64,000 nt of DNA from Flammeovirgaceae bacterium 311 (GTDB taxonomy: Bacteria > Bacteroidota > Bacteroidia > Cytophagales > Cyclobacteriaceae): positions 2,868,501 through 2,932,500 of the forward strand of contig CP004371.1 in assembly GCA_000597885.1 (NCBI GenBank), written 5' to 3'. Below the pieces are notes generated by a model, which did no database searches, was not told the DNA's origin, and saw only the letters and a program-made list of their open reading frames with translations. Of this stretch, positions 26,697 through 36,539 are shown piece by piece. A program made the translations under genes and the position numbers. How positions within the stretch are numbered: position 1 is the first letter of the stretch; the number at the start of each line of letters is the position of its first letter.

Positions 26697-29363
26697 ATGA
26701 AGCTCAAGTTCTCTGTTTATAGTACACTCCTGCTTTTGGTGCTCGCCATGGGGGTGAGTAGCTGTTTTCTGCAATCCAGGCCCCGAAGAGCCCTGCGGCA
26801 GCTCGAAAAAGAGAAATTTGCCAGATCGGAAGAGCTCCTGCGCCGTGATCTGGAAAAAGACAGCCTAAACCCAGCCGCTTACTGGCTCCTGAGCAGGCTC
26901 TACCTGGACACCAGCTATCAACAACACATAGATACCGCTCATGGCTTTATTTTAAAAGCCCTGCAGCAGGTGCCACTGGAGGACGAAAAAGATAGAAAGC
27001 GCTGGCGCAGGCTTGGCCTCGACAGCACCTCCCTGACCCTGCAGCATGCACGGGTAGACAGTGCCGCTTTTACCCGTGCCGGCACCCAGCATACGGTAGA
27101 GGCTTACCAGTACTTCCTCAACAACTACCCGCTGGCCAGCCAGGTGGCAGAGGCTACCGAACAACGCAATGCACTAGCCTTTGCTGCGGCAGAGGAGGTA
27201 AATACCTGGCAGGCGTATCAGCAGTTTTTCCAGACCTACCCCCAGGCCCGCCAGATGGCCGAAGCACGAGAACGCTACGAAGAACTGCTCTTCAAGGAAC
27301 GTACCCGCACCGGTACCCTGCAGGCCTATCGCCGCTTTCTGGCAGATTACCCCCAAACCCCCTACCGCGACCGACTGCTGCGCAACATCTACCGCCTTAG
27401 CACGGCCGGCCATGATCCATACAGCTACTATCAGTACATCCGCAAGTACCCAAACAGCCCCTATAACCAGCAGGCACTGGTACAGCTGTATTACCTGCAC
27501 AGCGAGCCACAAACGCTGTGGCAGAAATACCCCGAGCTGCCCCGTCCGGATTCGCTGCAGCAGCTGGTAGCCCTGGCCAACCAGCAGGTGATTCCCATTC
27601 TGCAGGGAGGCCGCTGGGGCTTTGTTTCAGAAGATGGCACTACCGTACTCCCCCCCACTTTCGACGATGTGCATCCCGATTATGTATGTGAAAGCCTGGA
27701 ACAGGATATCGCAGAAATATTTACCAGAGGACAACCGCAGCTGATTGCCTGGAATGGCCGCGTACTACTGGAGGGCGATTACGAAGCAGTAGAAAGTATT
27801 ACACCTGCCCTGGTTCGGGTACAGGAAGTAGGGTTGCAGGGCCTGATGCTTAAAAACGGACTTTGGCTGCTGCAGCCCGATTACAGTGCTATTCGCAATA
27901 TGGGCCGTGACTTGCTGCTGGTGAAAAGAGAAAATCAGCAGGGCCTGCTAACTCCTAATGGCCTGTGGCTGCTCAATCCCCAGCCCGATTCACTGGCCCG
28001 CCTGGCAGATTACATCCTGCGTATCCGTAATAACCGCATATCGGTGCACAGCCGCGAAAACCTGATCAGAGCCGCACAGGAAAATGAACCAGTAAAGCCT
28101 GACTATACCTACCAGTCGGTAAGGCTGTTAAATGATACCCTGCTCATGGCTGTAAGGCCCGATAGCAGCTGGCAGATATTCAGATCCGACCAAAGCAGCC
28201 TTACAAGCGGCCGCAAAGGAATGGTGCAGCCAATACCGGGGGCCCTGGTAGTGCAACAGGGTAATCATTATCAGATTCTCAATGCAGCAGGCAAACCAGC
28301 CATGCCGGGGAGCTACCAGCAGGTGCAGCTTAGGTTCGATAAGCTGGCGGCTAAGCAGGAGGGCCGCTGGATGCTTTGGCAGCTTCCGGAAATACAGCCT
28401 GTCACACAGGCTTACGATAGCTTATTTCTCCTGCATGAACAGCTGTTGTGGTATAGAAATGCCGGCCGTGATTCGCTGCTCTTTCTCAACAGGCAGCAGC
28501 GCGTGCCGTTGCAGATCAATGAAAACGTGAGGATTATGCGTGCTATGTATGTTCCGGACTCCCTTAGCGGAAAACGTGAGCAGTTTGATAAAGTGGTGGT
28601 CAGCTCCGGCAGAAGCCTCAGGGTATACAACCTGCAGGGCAGGCAGCTGGTACAGGGCCGGTACGAAGATGTGCAGGCACCTGATGCTTCCCTGCTCATC
28701 CTGAAAACCGACAGAGGTGTCTCCACCCTTGCAGACACCAGCGGCAAAACGCTCCTGAAGCAGAACTACGACGCTATAGGGAATTACCAGGCAGGCCACT
28801 TAGCGTTGTTGAAAGGAAATCGCTTTGGCACCTACAATCCCTACCATGACTTCCTGCTAAGTCCCCAGTTTGATGCCGCCCCACGCCCCTACAACCGGCA
28901 GCTGGTGGCAGCCTCTAAAAGCAAAAAATGGGGACTGGTAGATGCCGGAGGCAAAACATTTTTACCCCACCGTTTCCAGAGCATCCGTTACTGGACCGAT
29001 TCCATTGCATTTGCACGGGAAGATGACCTGTGGCAAATGATCTTTATCCACAGCAACATCCCGCAGCTACAGGAGATACTGGAAATTCAGTGGCTCCGTG
29101 AGCCCGGCCATGTAAAAGGCGGACTCGTCATGATTGAAACCAATGCCGGCTATGGAATTGCCAGCACAAAAGGTGGGATTCTGGCAGTACCTGTGTATGA
29201 CGATATCCGGAACCTGGGCAGCCGTGAGCTACCGCTCTTTTACCTGGAACGTAAGAATAGGGAACAGGACACCTTTGATGTGATCTACATGAACGACCAG
29301 GGCAAAATTATCTTTCAGAACACCTACAGCAGAGCCGAATGGGAAATGCTGCTGTGTGATTGA
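26697..29363 (+). CDS. WG-repeat lipoprotein with N-terminal TPR-like region
   Basis: The frame runs from inside the antisense tRNA, but the ATG at 26,697 starts a lipoprotein signal (LVLAMGVSSC), giving 888 aa. Residues about 30-300 are helical repeats of TPR type (AYQYFLNNYP, AYQQFFQTYP, AYRRFLADYP, YYQYIRKYP, each about 40 aa apart). From about 300 to the end come WG-type beta repeats (GGRWGFVSEDG, KNGLWLL, SKKWGLVDAGGK, YGIASTKGG). WG repeats are common surface or periplasmic scaffolds of unknown ligand. It lies outside the island, directly past the tRNA. Confidence 0.8.
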   Translation: MKLKFSVYSTLLLLVLAMGVSSCFLQSRPRRALRQLEKEKFARSEELLRRDLEKDSLNPAAYWLLSRLYLDTSYQQHIDTAHGFILKALQQVPLEDEKDRKRWRRLGLDSTSLTLQHARVDSAAFTRAGTQHTVEAYQYFLNNYPLASQVAEATEQRNALAFAAAEEVNTWQAYQQFFQTYPQARQMAEARERYEELLFKERTRTGTLQAYRRFLADYPQTPYRDRLLRNIYRLSTAGHDPYSYYQYIRKYPNSPYNQQALVQLYYLHSEPQTLWQKYPELPRPDSLQQLVALANQQVIPILQGGRWGFVSEDGTTVLPPTFDDVHPDYVCESLEQDIAEIFTRGQPQLIAWNGRVLLEGDYEAVESITPALVRVQEVGLQGLMLKNGLWLLQPDYSAIRNMGRDLLLVKRENQQGLLTPNGLWLLNPQPDSLARLADYILRIRNNRISVHSRENLIRAAQENEPVKPDYTYQSVRLLNDTLLMAVRPDSSWQIFRSDQSSLTSGRKGMVQPIPGALVVQQGNHYQILNAAGKPAMPGSYQQVQLRFDKLAAKQEGRWMLWQLPEIQPVTQAYDSLFLLHEQLLWYRNAGRDSLLFLNRQQRVPLQINENVRIMRAMYVPDSLSGKREQFDKVVVSSGRSLRVYNLQGRQLVQGRYEDVQAPDASLLILKTDRGVSTLADTSGKTLLKQNYDAIGNYQAGHLALLKGNRFGTYNPYHDFLLSPQFDAAPRPYNRQLVAASKSKKWGLVDAGGKTFLPHRFQSIRYWTDSIAFAREDDLWQMIFIHSNIPQLQEILEIQWLREPGHVKGGLVMIETNAGYGIASTKGGILAVPVYDDIRNLGSRELPLFYLERKNREQDTFDVIYMNDQGKIIFQNTYSRAEWEMLLCD

Positions 29364-29513
29364 TTTGTGAGAGAGTGATTTGGTGATTTAGAGAAGGAGT
29401 GAGTGACTGACGGAACGATGTGCTAATCGGATCAGCAGTTGATATATTCTGAAACAGGAAGTCTCCAGCAGAGATCGATAACACACTAAATCACGCCTTC
29501 ACTCCCCCACAAC

Positions 29514-29768
29514 TTATATCCCCGCTGGCAGGCTTAGTTTGATCTGGTCGGCATAGAATTTCAGGCGGGTGTGGCGGGGGTTGAAGAGCTCGATTTTTTC
29601 AATACAATCCAGCTTGTGGTTGTAAAACACCTCCACATAGTAATTCTGCATGAGGTAAAGGTTTATTTTATAGCCATAGTAGCGTATGGCTACTACAAAA
29701 GTACCCTTCTCATACAACACTTTTACCCGATCTCTGATGGGCAACTCCATAAATACTTCCGGCCTCAT
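29514..29768 (-). CDS. conserved small protein of unknown function
   Basis: Two starts are possible: 29,825 (103 aa) and 29,768 (84 aa). The second (MRPEVFMELPIRDRVKVLYE) begins at the conserved-looking part and is preferred. The product is beta-rich with many Tyr residues (IRYYGYKINLYL, YYVEVFYNHK). I have seen similar short proteins across Cytophagales, without known function. It lies downstream of tRNA-His on the same strand, behind the tRNA terminator. Confidence 0.6.
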   Translation of the reverse strand: MRPEVFMELPIRDRVKVLYEKGTFVVAIRYYGYKINLYLMQNYYVEVFYNHKLDCIEKIELFNPRHTRLKFYADQIKLSLPAGI

Positions 29769-29879
29769 GCAAACAACTCTTTTCTTTTCTAATGCCTGGT
29801 ACAATAGCGTAAATCCAATGCTCAACTAAGCAGTAATTTACAGAAAAAGTTTGTTTCTGGAGGCCCTTTAAACAAAAAA

Positions 29880-29901
29880 CCCCTGCCGAAACCGGCAGGG
29901 G
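29880..29901 (-). terminator. terminator of tRNA-His
   Basis: The arms cccctgccg and cggcagggg surround a short loop, with a T-run on the minus strand after the stem. It sits 9 bp past the tRNA 3' end. Confidence 0.8.
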
Positions 29902-29910
29902 AAAAATATG

Positions 29911-29985
29911 GGTAAAAGACCGGGCTCGAACCGGCGACCTCCTGAACCACAATCAGGCGCTCTAACCAACTGAGCTACAATTACC
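29911..29985 (-). tRNA. tRNA-His (anticodon GTG)
   Basis: 75 nt including the extra 5' G-1 that pairs with C73, the hallmark of tRNA-His. The anticodon loop is TTGTGGT, D-stem GCTC/GAGC, T-stem GCCGG/CCGGT. The acceptor arms are GTAATTG and CTTTTAC, which leaves two adjacent T-T mismatches (positions 5-68 and 6-67). The rest pairs normally. Confidence 0.85.
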
Positions 29986-30145
29986 ATCAGTTTGGAATGC
30001 AAATGTAATACAGAGAGTAGTATCCCGCAATATTCTATCCCTACTATTTTTATTTTCTTCTGAAAAGAATTTAGAATGGAAGCGTCTGCGAACAACTACT
30101 CCTTATATATCCCTAAAATGGAAAGTATTTCAGGAGCAGTTTCTT

Positions 30146-31489
30146 TTAGCTTCTATCAAAAAGCAGGCGCCGGGCTGCTTTTTGCTCATGCAGGCGCTCT
30201 CCTTCCCACACCAATGATCCGTTCACCCAGGTGTGTGTAACCTTGTGCTGAAATTGCTGACCCTCCAGCGGCGACCAGCCACATTTATACAGAATATTTT
30301 CCCTGCTCACCGTCCAGGGCTGCTGCTCATCTACCAGCACCAGGTCTGCCCAGAAGCCTTCTTCGATAAAACCACGCTCCCTGATGCGAAAGAGGATGGC
30401 TGGGTTGTGGCACATTTTCTCTACCACCTGCGGCAGGCTTAGCACCCCCTGCTTTGCCAGCTCGAGGGCCGCTACCAGGCTGTGCTGTACCAGAGGGCCG
30501 CCGCTGGGAGCCTTAAAATAGCTCCCTCCTTTTTCTTCCAGGGTGTGTGGAGCATGGTCGGTTGCCAGCACATCCAGTACGCCTTCTGCCAGGGCCTTTC
30601 TTAGCGCCGCCCGGTCTGCAGCCGATTTCACTGCCGGATTCCACTTAATAAAATTGCCTTTTGTCTCATAATCCTCTTCTGAAAACCAGAGATGATGTAT
30701 GCAGGCCTCTGCTGTAATTTTCTTTTCTGCCAGGGGGATGTCCCGATCAAACAGTTCCAGCTCTCTGGCAGTGCTGATGTGCAGCACATGCAGCTGCGCC
30801 CCCCATTTACGTGCAAGAGCCACGGCCATGCTGCTGCTCTTATAGCAGGCTTCGGCGCTGCGGATTTCGGGATGATAACGCACTGGCACCTCTTCGCCCC
30901 ACTGCTGGCGGTAAAGTTCTATGTTATGGCGGATGGTGGCTTCATCCTCACAATGGGTGGCAATCAGCATCTCTACCCGGCTAAAAAGCCCTTCCAGGGT
31001 TTGTTCTCTGTCTACCAGCATATTGCCGGTAGAGGAACCCATAAACACTTTTATACCGCATACCCTTTCCGGATCTGTACGCAGCACCTCCTCCAGGTTG
31101 TCGTTAGAGGCACCCATGAAAAAGGAGTAATTGGCCAGGGAAGTTTGTTCTGCTATGCGATACTTTTCTTCCAGCAGTTCTTGTGTCAGGGTCTGTGGCT
31201 GCGTGTTGGGCATTTCCATAAAGGAAGTAACCCCACCGGCCACAGCAGCCCGGCTTTCGGTGGCAATGGTGGCTTTATGGGTAAGGCCTGGTTCCCGGAA
31301 ATGTACCTGATCATCGATCACTCCTGGCAGCAGGTATTTTCCGGCAGCATCCACTACCTTATCGGCTGCCAGATGCTGCAGGTCTTTGCCTGTGCGTACA
31401 ATGCGCCCATCTGAAATGAGTAAATCTCCTTCCAGTATTTTGCCCCTGTTAACCAGTTGTGCGTTGAGGATAAGCGTTGATGCTGCCAT
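30146..31489 (-). CDS. pyrC: dihydroorotase, class I type
   Basis: This 447-aa protein catalyses cyclisation of carbamoyl-aspartate to dihydroorotate in pyrimidine synthesis (cytosol). Visible motifs are the metal-binding VHFREPGLTHK (His62-equivalent segment about 61-71), GIKVFMGSSTG (carbamylated Lys region, near 145), HCEDEA near 180, HVLHIST near 238 and ATDHAPHT near 310 with the catalytic Asp. The family also includes allantoinase, but FREPG and the overall sequence favour dihydroorotase. It is preceded by a probable housekeeping promoter and appears monocistronic. Confidence 0.88.
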   Translation of the reverse strand: MAASTLILNAQLVNRGKILEGDLLISDGRIVRTGKDLQHLAADKVVDAAGKYLLPGVIDDQVHFREPGLTHKATIATESRAAVAGGVTSFMEMPNTQPQTLTQELLEEKYRIAEQTSLANYSFFMGASNDNLEEVLRTDPERVCGIKVFMGSSTGNMLVDREQTLEGLFSRVEMLIATHCEDEATIRHNIELYRQQWGEEVPVRYHPEIRSAEACYKSSSMAVALARKWGAQLHVLHISTARELELFDRDIPLAEKKITAEACIHHLWFSEEDYETKGNFIKWNPAVKSAADRAALRKALAEGVLDVLATDHAPHTLEEKGGSYFKAPSGGPLVQHSLVAALELAKQGVLSLPQVVEKMCHNPAILFRIRERGFIEEGFWADLVLVDEQQPWTVSRENILYKCGWSPLEGQQFQHKVTHTWVNGSLVWEGERLHEQKAARRLLFDRS

Positions 31490-31501
31490 GATGATTTTTT
31501 T

Positions 31502-31534
31502 CTAAAGGTACATGCCCCTGACCTTTTACCCAAA
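31502..31534 (-). promoter_or_regulatory. Bacteroidota-type promoter of pyrC
   Basis: On the minus strand, TTTG (31531-31534) is followed after 20 nt by TACCTTTA-G (31502-31510), close to the TTTG/TAnnTTTG consensus of the primary sigma factor. It leaves a very short leader before the ATG at 31,489. Confidence 0.45.
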
Positions 31535-31585
31535 GCAAAATTCAATCATGCGCTATATCTGGTACATTCAGGCATTTCCAAAACA

Positions 31586-31616
31586 AAAAAACCAGCCTCA
31601 ACAGAAGCTGGTTTTT
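31586..31616 (-). terminator. terminator after the YfiR-like gene
   Basis: The arms accagc and gctggt, extended by A/T pairs, lie at 31,586-31,596 and 31,607-31,616. They are placed 26 bp after the stop codon of the 31,642-32,175 gene. Confidence 0.65.
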
Positions 31617-31641
31617 CAAAATATATAGTATGAAATAAAGA

Positions 31642-32175
31642 TCAATGATCGGCCAGTGCAAGGCTCTTTAAAGAGTTTGCAAGCTGTATTTTAGCTTTGT
31701 TAAGCGCATTGGTATTCAGCTGAAAATGCAGCTTCTGATCGTCGGCAATGATAAAACTGATGGCAGCACCTTTACGGACCAGGTTATCGCGCTCGGTAAC
31801 CACCAGCGTTGGTTTATCGCCCAAGGCTTTCAGCAACTCTGCCAACTTGCTGCTCTCATTATCAGCCACAAAAATAATATGGTAGTAACCTGCTGTTGCG
31901 GGATTCGCGATCTTCTCCACCTGGCATTTTTTGCCATTGATGGTTTTGACCTTCAGCACCTCATCCAGCTCTTTAAATACTTCGGTTTTTCCCATAATAC
32001 CAAAGCGTATCACCTCATTATCTGGTGCAGAGGCCGGCCACTCGGCATAGCGGGCAAAGTTGAACAGAAACACACTTTGTGCTTTATGATTAACCGCCTG
32101 CGCCAGTAGCGAACTAACCGGCAACAGACATAGTGCAATCACTATGATCAGTTGTTTTTTTATGATTGCCTGCAT
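31642..32175 (-). CDS. YfiR/DUF4154-family periplasmic protein
   Basis: This 177-aa protein has a signal peptide (about 1-25) and the DUF4154 core: VFLFNFARYAEWP (about 36-48), IRFGIMGKTEVF, and FIIADDQKLHFQLN toward the C-terminus. YfiR in Pseudomonas represses a periplasm-sensing diguanylate cyclase, while Bacteroidota homologues often accompany TonB receptors or hybrid sensors. Here its ATG overlaps the receptor stop (TAATG), so the two are translationally coupled. Function with the receptor is inferred. Confidence 0.8.
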   Translation of the reverse strand: MQAIIKKQLIIVIALCLLPVSSLLAQAVNHKAQSVFLFNFARYAEWPASAPDNEVIRFGIMGKTEVFKELDEVLKVKTINGKKCQVEKIANPATAGYYHIIFVADNESSKLAELLKALGDKPTLVVTERDNLVRKGAAISFIIADDQKLHFQLNTNALNKAKIQLANSLKSLALADH

Positions 32176-34181
32176 TACTTTTTAAATTTAAGGTCATAAG
32201 ATGCTTTCACTGTAAATTCTCTGCCGGGGCCGGGTACGGGATCGCTGCCTCCGTTATAGGCCTGAATAAACAGGTTTTCTTTGTTCAGCAGGTTATGGAT
32301 ACCTGCTCCCAGCGTAAGCCCCGGAAGCAGGTCTTTGTACTGCAGGTGCAGGTCTGCCAGCAGTACTGGAGCAAAGCGCTGCAGCTGCGGCTCTCCTTCG
32401 TCATCAAAGCCTGCATAGCCATAACGTTCGCCAATGCAGACCAGCGTAGGGTTAATGCTGAAACGGTTCGTTAGCCTGTAGCCACCATGCAGCGTTAATT
32501 TATGAGCGGCAATACCAATGTTCAGATGGTCTTTACCAGCTACCCTGTATTGTTCCACTGCGTTTTTATCAGAAGCCCTGCTGTAAGAATAAGTAAGGTT
32601 TGATGACCATTTTGGCCTGCGCACCTGGTACACAACCTCTATCCCCTGGCTGCTCACCTGCTCAAAATTTGTAAAGTTTTCTTCGGTCACGCCAAGTGAG
32701 CTAAAAACAATAATGTCATTCGTTCTGATCCTGAAGAAATTCACTGCCAGGAGCATATCTTTTGTAAACTGATAGCCTGTTTCAAGCTCATAAGAGCTGC
32801 TGCGTTCGGGCTTTATATCAGGATTCATGTTGATGTTTTCGATGCCCGGTGCGCGGTAAGCACCACTGGCCAGGCCCTTAAAATGCAGGCGGTTTACATG
32901 TTTGGTGATGGCAAAGCGTGGGGCCATGGCAGAACCAAATGCACTGTGGTGCTCAAACCGCATGCCTGCCGTAATATTGGCCAGCCGGTGTTTTAGCAGC
33001 ACCTCGCCAAAAGCAGAGAAATTCTGGTATTGCACCTGCTGTACATCTCCAAAATTTCCCAGGTCCAGCAGATCTTTTGCCCGCTCTGCATACCATTCCA
33101 TACCAGCAGTCAGGTATAAACGCTGGCTGGCCCGGTAGCCGGCGGTAAGGTTAGCCGTTGCACGCTCGGCCTTTATCTTGTATTCATAGAGGTAACCGTA
33201 CTCCTCGGAGGTAAACAATGAATTTTTGTAGTACCAGGGAAGCTGGTTGGTATAGCTAAGCTGTGGTGTTAGAGTTAACTTACTGCCCACTTTTGCATCG
33301 TACTGCAGCAGGCCGGTTATAATTTTGTTCTGAAGGTCGTAATGATAGTTGCTCCAGGAGTAATCATCAAAAACAATGCGTGACTTAAGGCCCTTCCAGG
33401 CTACACCTGCACTAACAAAAGTTGGGTTTGTCTGTCCGCGGCCATTCGCCAGGTTTACATCTCCCACAAAATCATCAAATCCTGGGTTATACTGGCTATT
33501 GCTTCTGTTTGCCCTTCCTGTATGGGCGGAAACATCAATAACAACCTCGCCCACCTTTTTGCCAATACTTAAGCCAATGTTGCGGCGGGCCATATCGGAG
33601 CCGAAGGTGCCATAGCTGCCTGTAGCTGAAATGCCATTTAAGCCGGCAGCACCTTTTGTTGTAATGTTAATCACACCATATTCTGCCGTTCCGCCATACA
33701 TGGCCGATCCCGGCCCCCGGATAATTTCAACCCGTTCTATCTGATCTACAGGCAGGTGATTGCCAAAGAATAAGTTCTGATACAGGAGCTCATTGTATTT
33801 AACTCCATCTATCATGAGCAGCATCTTGCCTTCCATAGCCCAGTTACCACGGATGGTAGGCCCAACGGCAAAATCAACGTCTGCCGCAAAATCGAAGCCA
33901 GGGACCACACGCATTACATCAATAAAATCGCGTGCGCCCATATTTTGAATATCCTGGGCAGTAATGACAGATACGATACCGGGTGTTTCACGGCTGCTTA
34001 AGCCTATGTGGCTGCCAACACCCATTTTCCCGTTTAGTTGTGCCTGCAGCGCACTGGCCTCTTCGTAGGCCGAGAGGCTGTTCAGCTCCAGTAAAAGACT
34101 ATCGACCGACTGTTGTGCAGATGCAGCAACAGGCAGGCATAGCCCTCCAAGCACCAGGAGGTGATAAAGAGGGAACTTCAT
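32175..34181 (-). CDS. TonB-dependent receptor (coupled to YfiR-like protein)
   Basis: The frame opens 14 codons earlier, but MKFPLYHLLVLGG at 34,181 starts a normal signal peptide, giving 668 aa. Plug motifs follow (TPGIVSVITAQDIQNMGARD near 66, then IERVEIIRGPGSAMYGG near 145), and a barrel with many alternating strands ends in lysine-rich SYDLKFKK. There is no carboxypeptidase-regulatory domain, unlike the receptor at 18.8 kb. It overlaps the YfiR-like gene by one base. The layout resembles vitamin B12/siderophore-type receptors, but the substrate is unknown. Confidence 0.88.
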   Translation of the reverse strand: MKFPLYHLLVLGGLCLPVAASAQQSVDSLLLELNSLSAYEEASALQAQLNGKMGVGSHIGLSSRETPGIVSVITAQDIQNMGARDFIDVMRVVPGFDFAADVDFAVGPTIRGNWAMEGKMLLMIDGVKYNELLYQNLFFGNHLPVDQIERVEIIRGPGSAMYGGTAEYGVINITTKGAAGLNGISATGSYGTFGSDMARRNIGLSIGKKVGEVVIDVSAHTGRANRSNSQYNPGFDDFVGDVNLANGRGQTNPTFVSAGVAWKGLKSRIVFDDYSWSNYHYDLQNKIITGLLQYDAKVGSKLTLTPQLSYTNQLPWYYKNSLFTSEEYGYLYEYKIKAERATANLTAGYRASQRLYLTAGMEWYAERAKDLLDLGNFGDVQQVQYQNFSAFGEVLLKHRLANITAGMRFEHHSAFGSAMAPRFAITKHVNRLHFKGLASGAYRAPGIENINMNPDIKPERSSSYELETGYQFTKDMLLAVNFFRIRTNDIIVFSSLGVTEENFTNFEQVSSQGIEVVYQVRRPKWSSNLTYSYSRASDKNAVEQYRVAGKDHLNIGIAAHKLTLHGGYRLTNRFSINPTLVCIGERYGYAGFDDEGEPQLQRFAPVLLADLHLQYKDLLPGLTLGAGIHNLLNKENLFIQAYNGGSDPVPGPGREFTVKASYDLKFKK

Positions 34182-34470
34182 AAAACAATAGTGGTTATTT
34201 GATGAGGTAAAACAATTATGCAATGTTACAGCAATGCTCGTTTCTCCCTTCTTCTAATAGTACCATTCAAAGAGCGGTGTAATAAAAAGCATCAAAATCA
34301 ACCATTATTAAATCAGACCCCAATCAATTACCTGAACCTCAAACAATTAACTCTGTTTTAATAAAGCGTTTAAACATTCAACAGAAATATAATAAAACAA
34401 CTTTTACAATTTCCAGCCGACATTTTGCCCTGCGATGTATAACATTACACTTATGCATTTTGTGCAAAAT
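34182..34470. other. spacer upstream of the TonB receptor
   Basis: This AT-rich promoter region lies between the receptor and the dnaK terminator. No gene is seen. Confidence 0.4.
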
Positions 34471-34500
34471 AAAAGCCCTGGCTCATTTGCCAGGGCTTTT
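34471..34500 (-). terminator. dnaK terminator
   Basis: The arms aaaagccctgg and ccagggctttt surround an 8-nt loop, 26 bp after the dnaK stop. It is AT-tailed on both sides. Confidence 0.8.
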
Positions 34501-34525
34501 TATCTATTGGTGGTAGTATCTGCTA

Positions 34526-36466
34526 CTACTTCTTATCATCTACTTCTTCATACTCAACATCAGATACGTCGCCTGCGGCTCCGCCACCTGCGTTCGCACC
34601 CGGACCGGCACCTGGTCCGCCCTGAGGGCCACCATCAGCACCTGGTTGTCCGCCAGTCTGCCCGCCGCCGGCTGCGTACATCTCCTGGGCAGCAGCCTGC
34701 CAGGTAGTGTTGAGCTCGTTCATGGCATTGTCGATGGCGGCAATATCCTGCTGCTGGTGAGCAGTTTTGAGCTGCTCCAGCGAAGCACTGATTTTGCTGC
34801 GGTTGCCTTCGCTAAGCTTATCGCCATACTCCTTCAGCTGCTTTTCAGTCTGGAAGATCAGCGAGTCGGCCTGGTTCAGCTTCTCAACCTTTTCTTTCGC
34901 CTGCTTATCAGATTCGGCATTGGCTTCGGCTTCGCGGCGCATCTTTTCGATCTCCTGATCGCTTAAGCCGCTGCTTGCCTCAATACGGATCTTTTGCTCC
35001 TTACCGGTGCCTTTATCTTTAGCAGATACGTGCAGAATACCGTTCGCATCAATATCGAAGGTTACCTCAACCTGCGGGATACCACGAGGTGCTGGCGGAA
35101 TACCATCGAGGTGGAAACGGCCAATGGTGCGGTTATCGCGGGCCATGGGGCGCTCGCCCTGCAGTACGTGAATTTCCACGCTTGGCTGGTTGTCGCTTGC
35201 CGTAGAGAACACTTCTGATTTCTTGGTAGGAATCGTAGTGTTAGACTCAATCAGCCTGGTCATAACGCCACCCATGGTTTCGATACCCAGGGAAAGCGGC
35301 GTAACATCCAGCAGCAACACATCTTTCACCTCGCCGGTCAGTACACCCCCCTGAATGGCAGCACCAATGGCTACTACTTCGTCGGGGTTTACACCTTTGC
35401 TTGGTTTTTTACCAAAGAATTTCTCTACCTCTTCCTGAATTTTTGGAATACGGGTAGAACCACCTACCAGAATCACTTCGTCGATATCAGATGGCGACAT
35501 ATTGGCATCTTTCAGCGCCTGGCGTACAGGACCCATGGTACGCTGTACCAGGTCGTCTACCAGCTGCTCGAACTTAGCGCGGCTAAGTGAGCGCACCAGG
35601 TGCTTAGGAATACCATCTACCGGCATAATGTACGGCAGGTTAATTTCGGTTTGCTGCGAAGAAGAAAGCTCAATTTTTGCTTTTTCAGCTGCTTCCTTCA
35701 GGCGCTGCAGGGCCATTGGGTCTTTACGCAGGTCAATGCCCTCATCGTTCTTAAACTCATCAGCCAGCCAGTCAATGATTTTGGCATCAAAGTCATCACC
35801 ACCCAGGTGCACATCACCATTGGTAGATTTTACTTCAAACACACCCTCACCCAGCTCCAGTACAGAAATATCGAAGGTACCACCACCAAGGTCAAATACC
35901 GCGATCTTCATGTCCTGGCTTTTCTTATCCAGTCCATAGGCCAGGGCTGCTGCCGTTGGCTCGTTGATGATACGTTTTACATCCAGACCGGCAATTTGGC
36001 CTGCTTCTTTAGTAGCCTGACGTTCTGCATCATTAAAGTATGCAGGTACGGTAATTACAGCTTCTTTGATCTCGGTTCCCAGGTAATCTTCGGCAGTAGA
36101 CTTCATCTTTTGCAGAATCATGGCCGAAAGTTCCTGTGGAGTATATTGGCGGTCGCCTATTTTAACACGAAGCGTATCGTTAGAGCCCTGCTCCACTTCG
36201 TAAGAAACCCGCTTTGCTTCGTTCGAAACTTCAGAGTGCTTTTTACCCATGAAGCGTTTTACCGAGCTAATGGTGCGCCTAGGGTTTGTGATGGCTTGTC
36301 GCTTGGCAGGATCGCCTACTTTACGCTCGCCGTTTTCTAAAAAAGCTACAATGGACGGCGTAGTGCGTCGGCCTTCACTGTTTGGAATTACCACCGGCTC
36401 GTTACCCTCCATTACGGCAACGCAAGAGTTGGTAGTACCCAAGTCAATTCCTATTATTTTTCCCAT
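34526..36466 (-). CDS. dnaK: Hsp70 chaperone DnaK
   Basis: This 646-aa ATP-dependent chaperone folds and protects cytosolic proteins with DnaJ and GrpE. It has the N-terminal [17 protein letters not shown] phosphate-1 motif, [14 protein letters not shown] (phosphate 2, near 190), [13 protein letters not shown] (adenosine motif, near 335), the [15 protein letters not shown] linker (near 385) and a Gly-rich C-terminal tail ending EYEEVDDKK. Length is normal. No dnaJ or grpE is adjacent. A sigma-54-like sequence lies about 60 bp upstream, and a strong hairpin follows. Confidence 0.97.
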   Translation of the reverse strand: MGKIIGIDLGTTNSCVAVMEGNEPVVIPNSEGRRTTPSIVAFLENGERKVGDPAKRQAITNPRRTISSVKRFMGKKHSEVSNEAKRVSYEVEQGSNDTLRVKIGDRQYTPQELSAMILQKMKSTAEDYLGTEIKEAVITVPAYFNDAERQATKEAGQIAGLDVKRIINEPTAAALAYGLDKKSQDMKIAVFDLGGGTFDISVLELGEGVFEVKSTNGDVHLGGDDFDAKIIDWLADEFKNDEGIDLRKDPMALQRLKEAAEKAKIELSSSQQTEINLPYIMPVDGIPKHLVRSLSRAKFEQLVDDLVQRTMGPVRQALKDANMSPSDIDEVILVGGSTRIPKIQEEVEKFFGKKPSKGVNPDEVVAIGAAIQGGVLTGEVKDVLLLDVTPLSLGIETMGGVMTRLIESNTTIPTKKSEVFSTASDNQPSVEIHVLQGERPMARDNRTIGRFHLDGIPPAPRGIPQVEVTFDIDANGILHVSAKDKGTGKEQKIRIEASSGLSDQEIEKMRREAEANAESDKQAKEKVEKLNQADSLIFQTEKQLKEYGDKLSEGNRSKISASLEQLKTAHQQQDIAAIDNAMNELNTTWQAAAQEMYAAGGGQTGGQPGADGGPQGGPGAGPGANAGGGAAGDVSDVEYEEVDDKK

Positions 36467-36521
36467 AGTATATATAGATGTTTTGAAAATTCAACTTACG
36501 TTAATGCTCACGCAAAGAATT

Positions 36522-36539
36522 TAACAAGGGTTGTGCCAA
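36522..36539 (-). promoter_or_regulatory. sigma-54-like -24/-12 sequence upstream of dnaK
   Basis: The minus strand reads TTGGCACAACCCTTGTTA. GG and the following TTG lie 12 bp apart as in the -24/-12 consensus (TTGGCAC-N5-TTGC), with T in place of C at -12. Its distance to the ATG (about 55-70 bp) fits a promoter. It could be chance. Confidence 0.35.

Noticed and set aside
34526-34700. Repetitive GC-rich tract
   Set aside because: It encodes the normal Gly/Pro-rich C-terminal tail of DnaK.
35502-36340. Long open frames antisense to dnaK
   Set aside because: They are mirror frames of a highly conserved gene with no protein-like features of their own.
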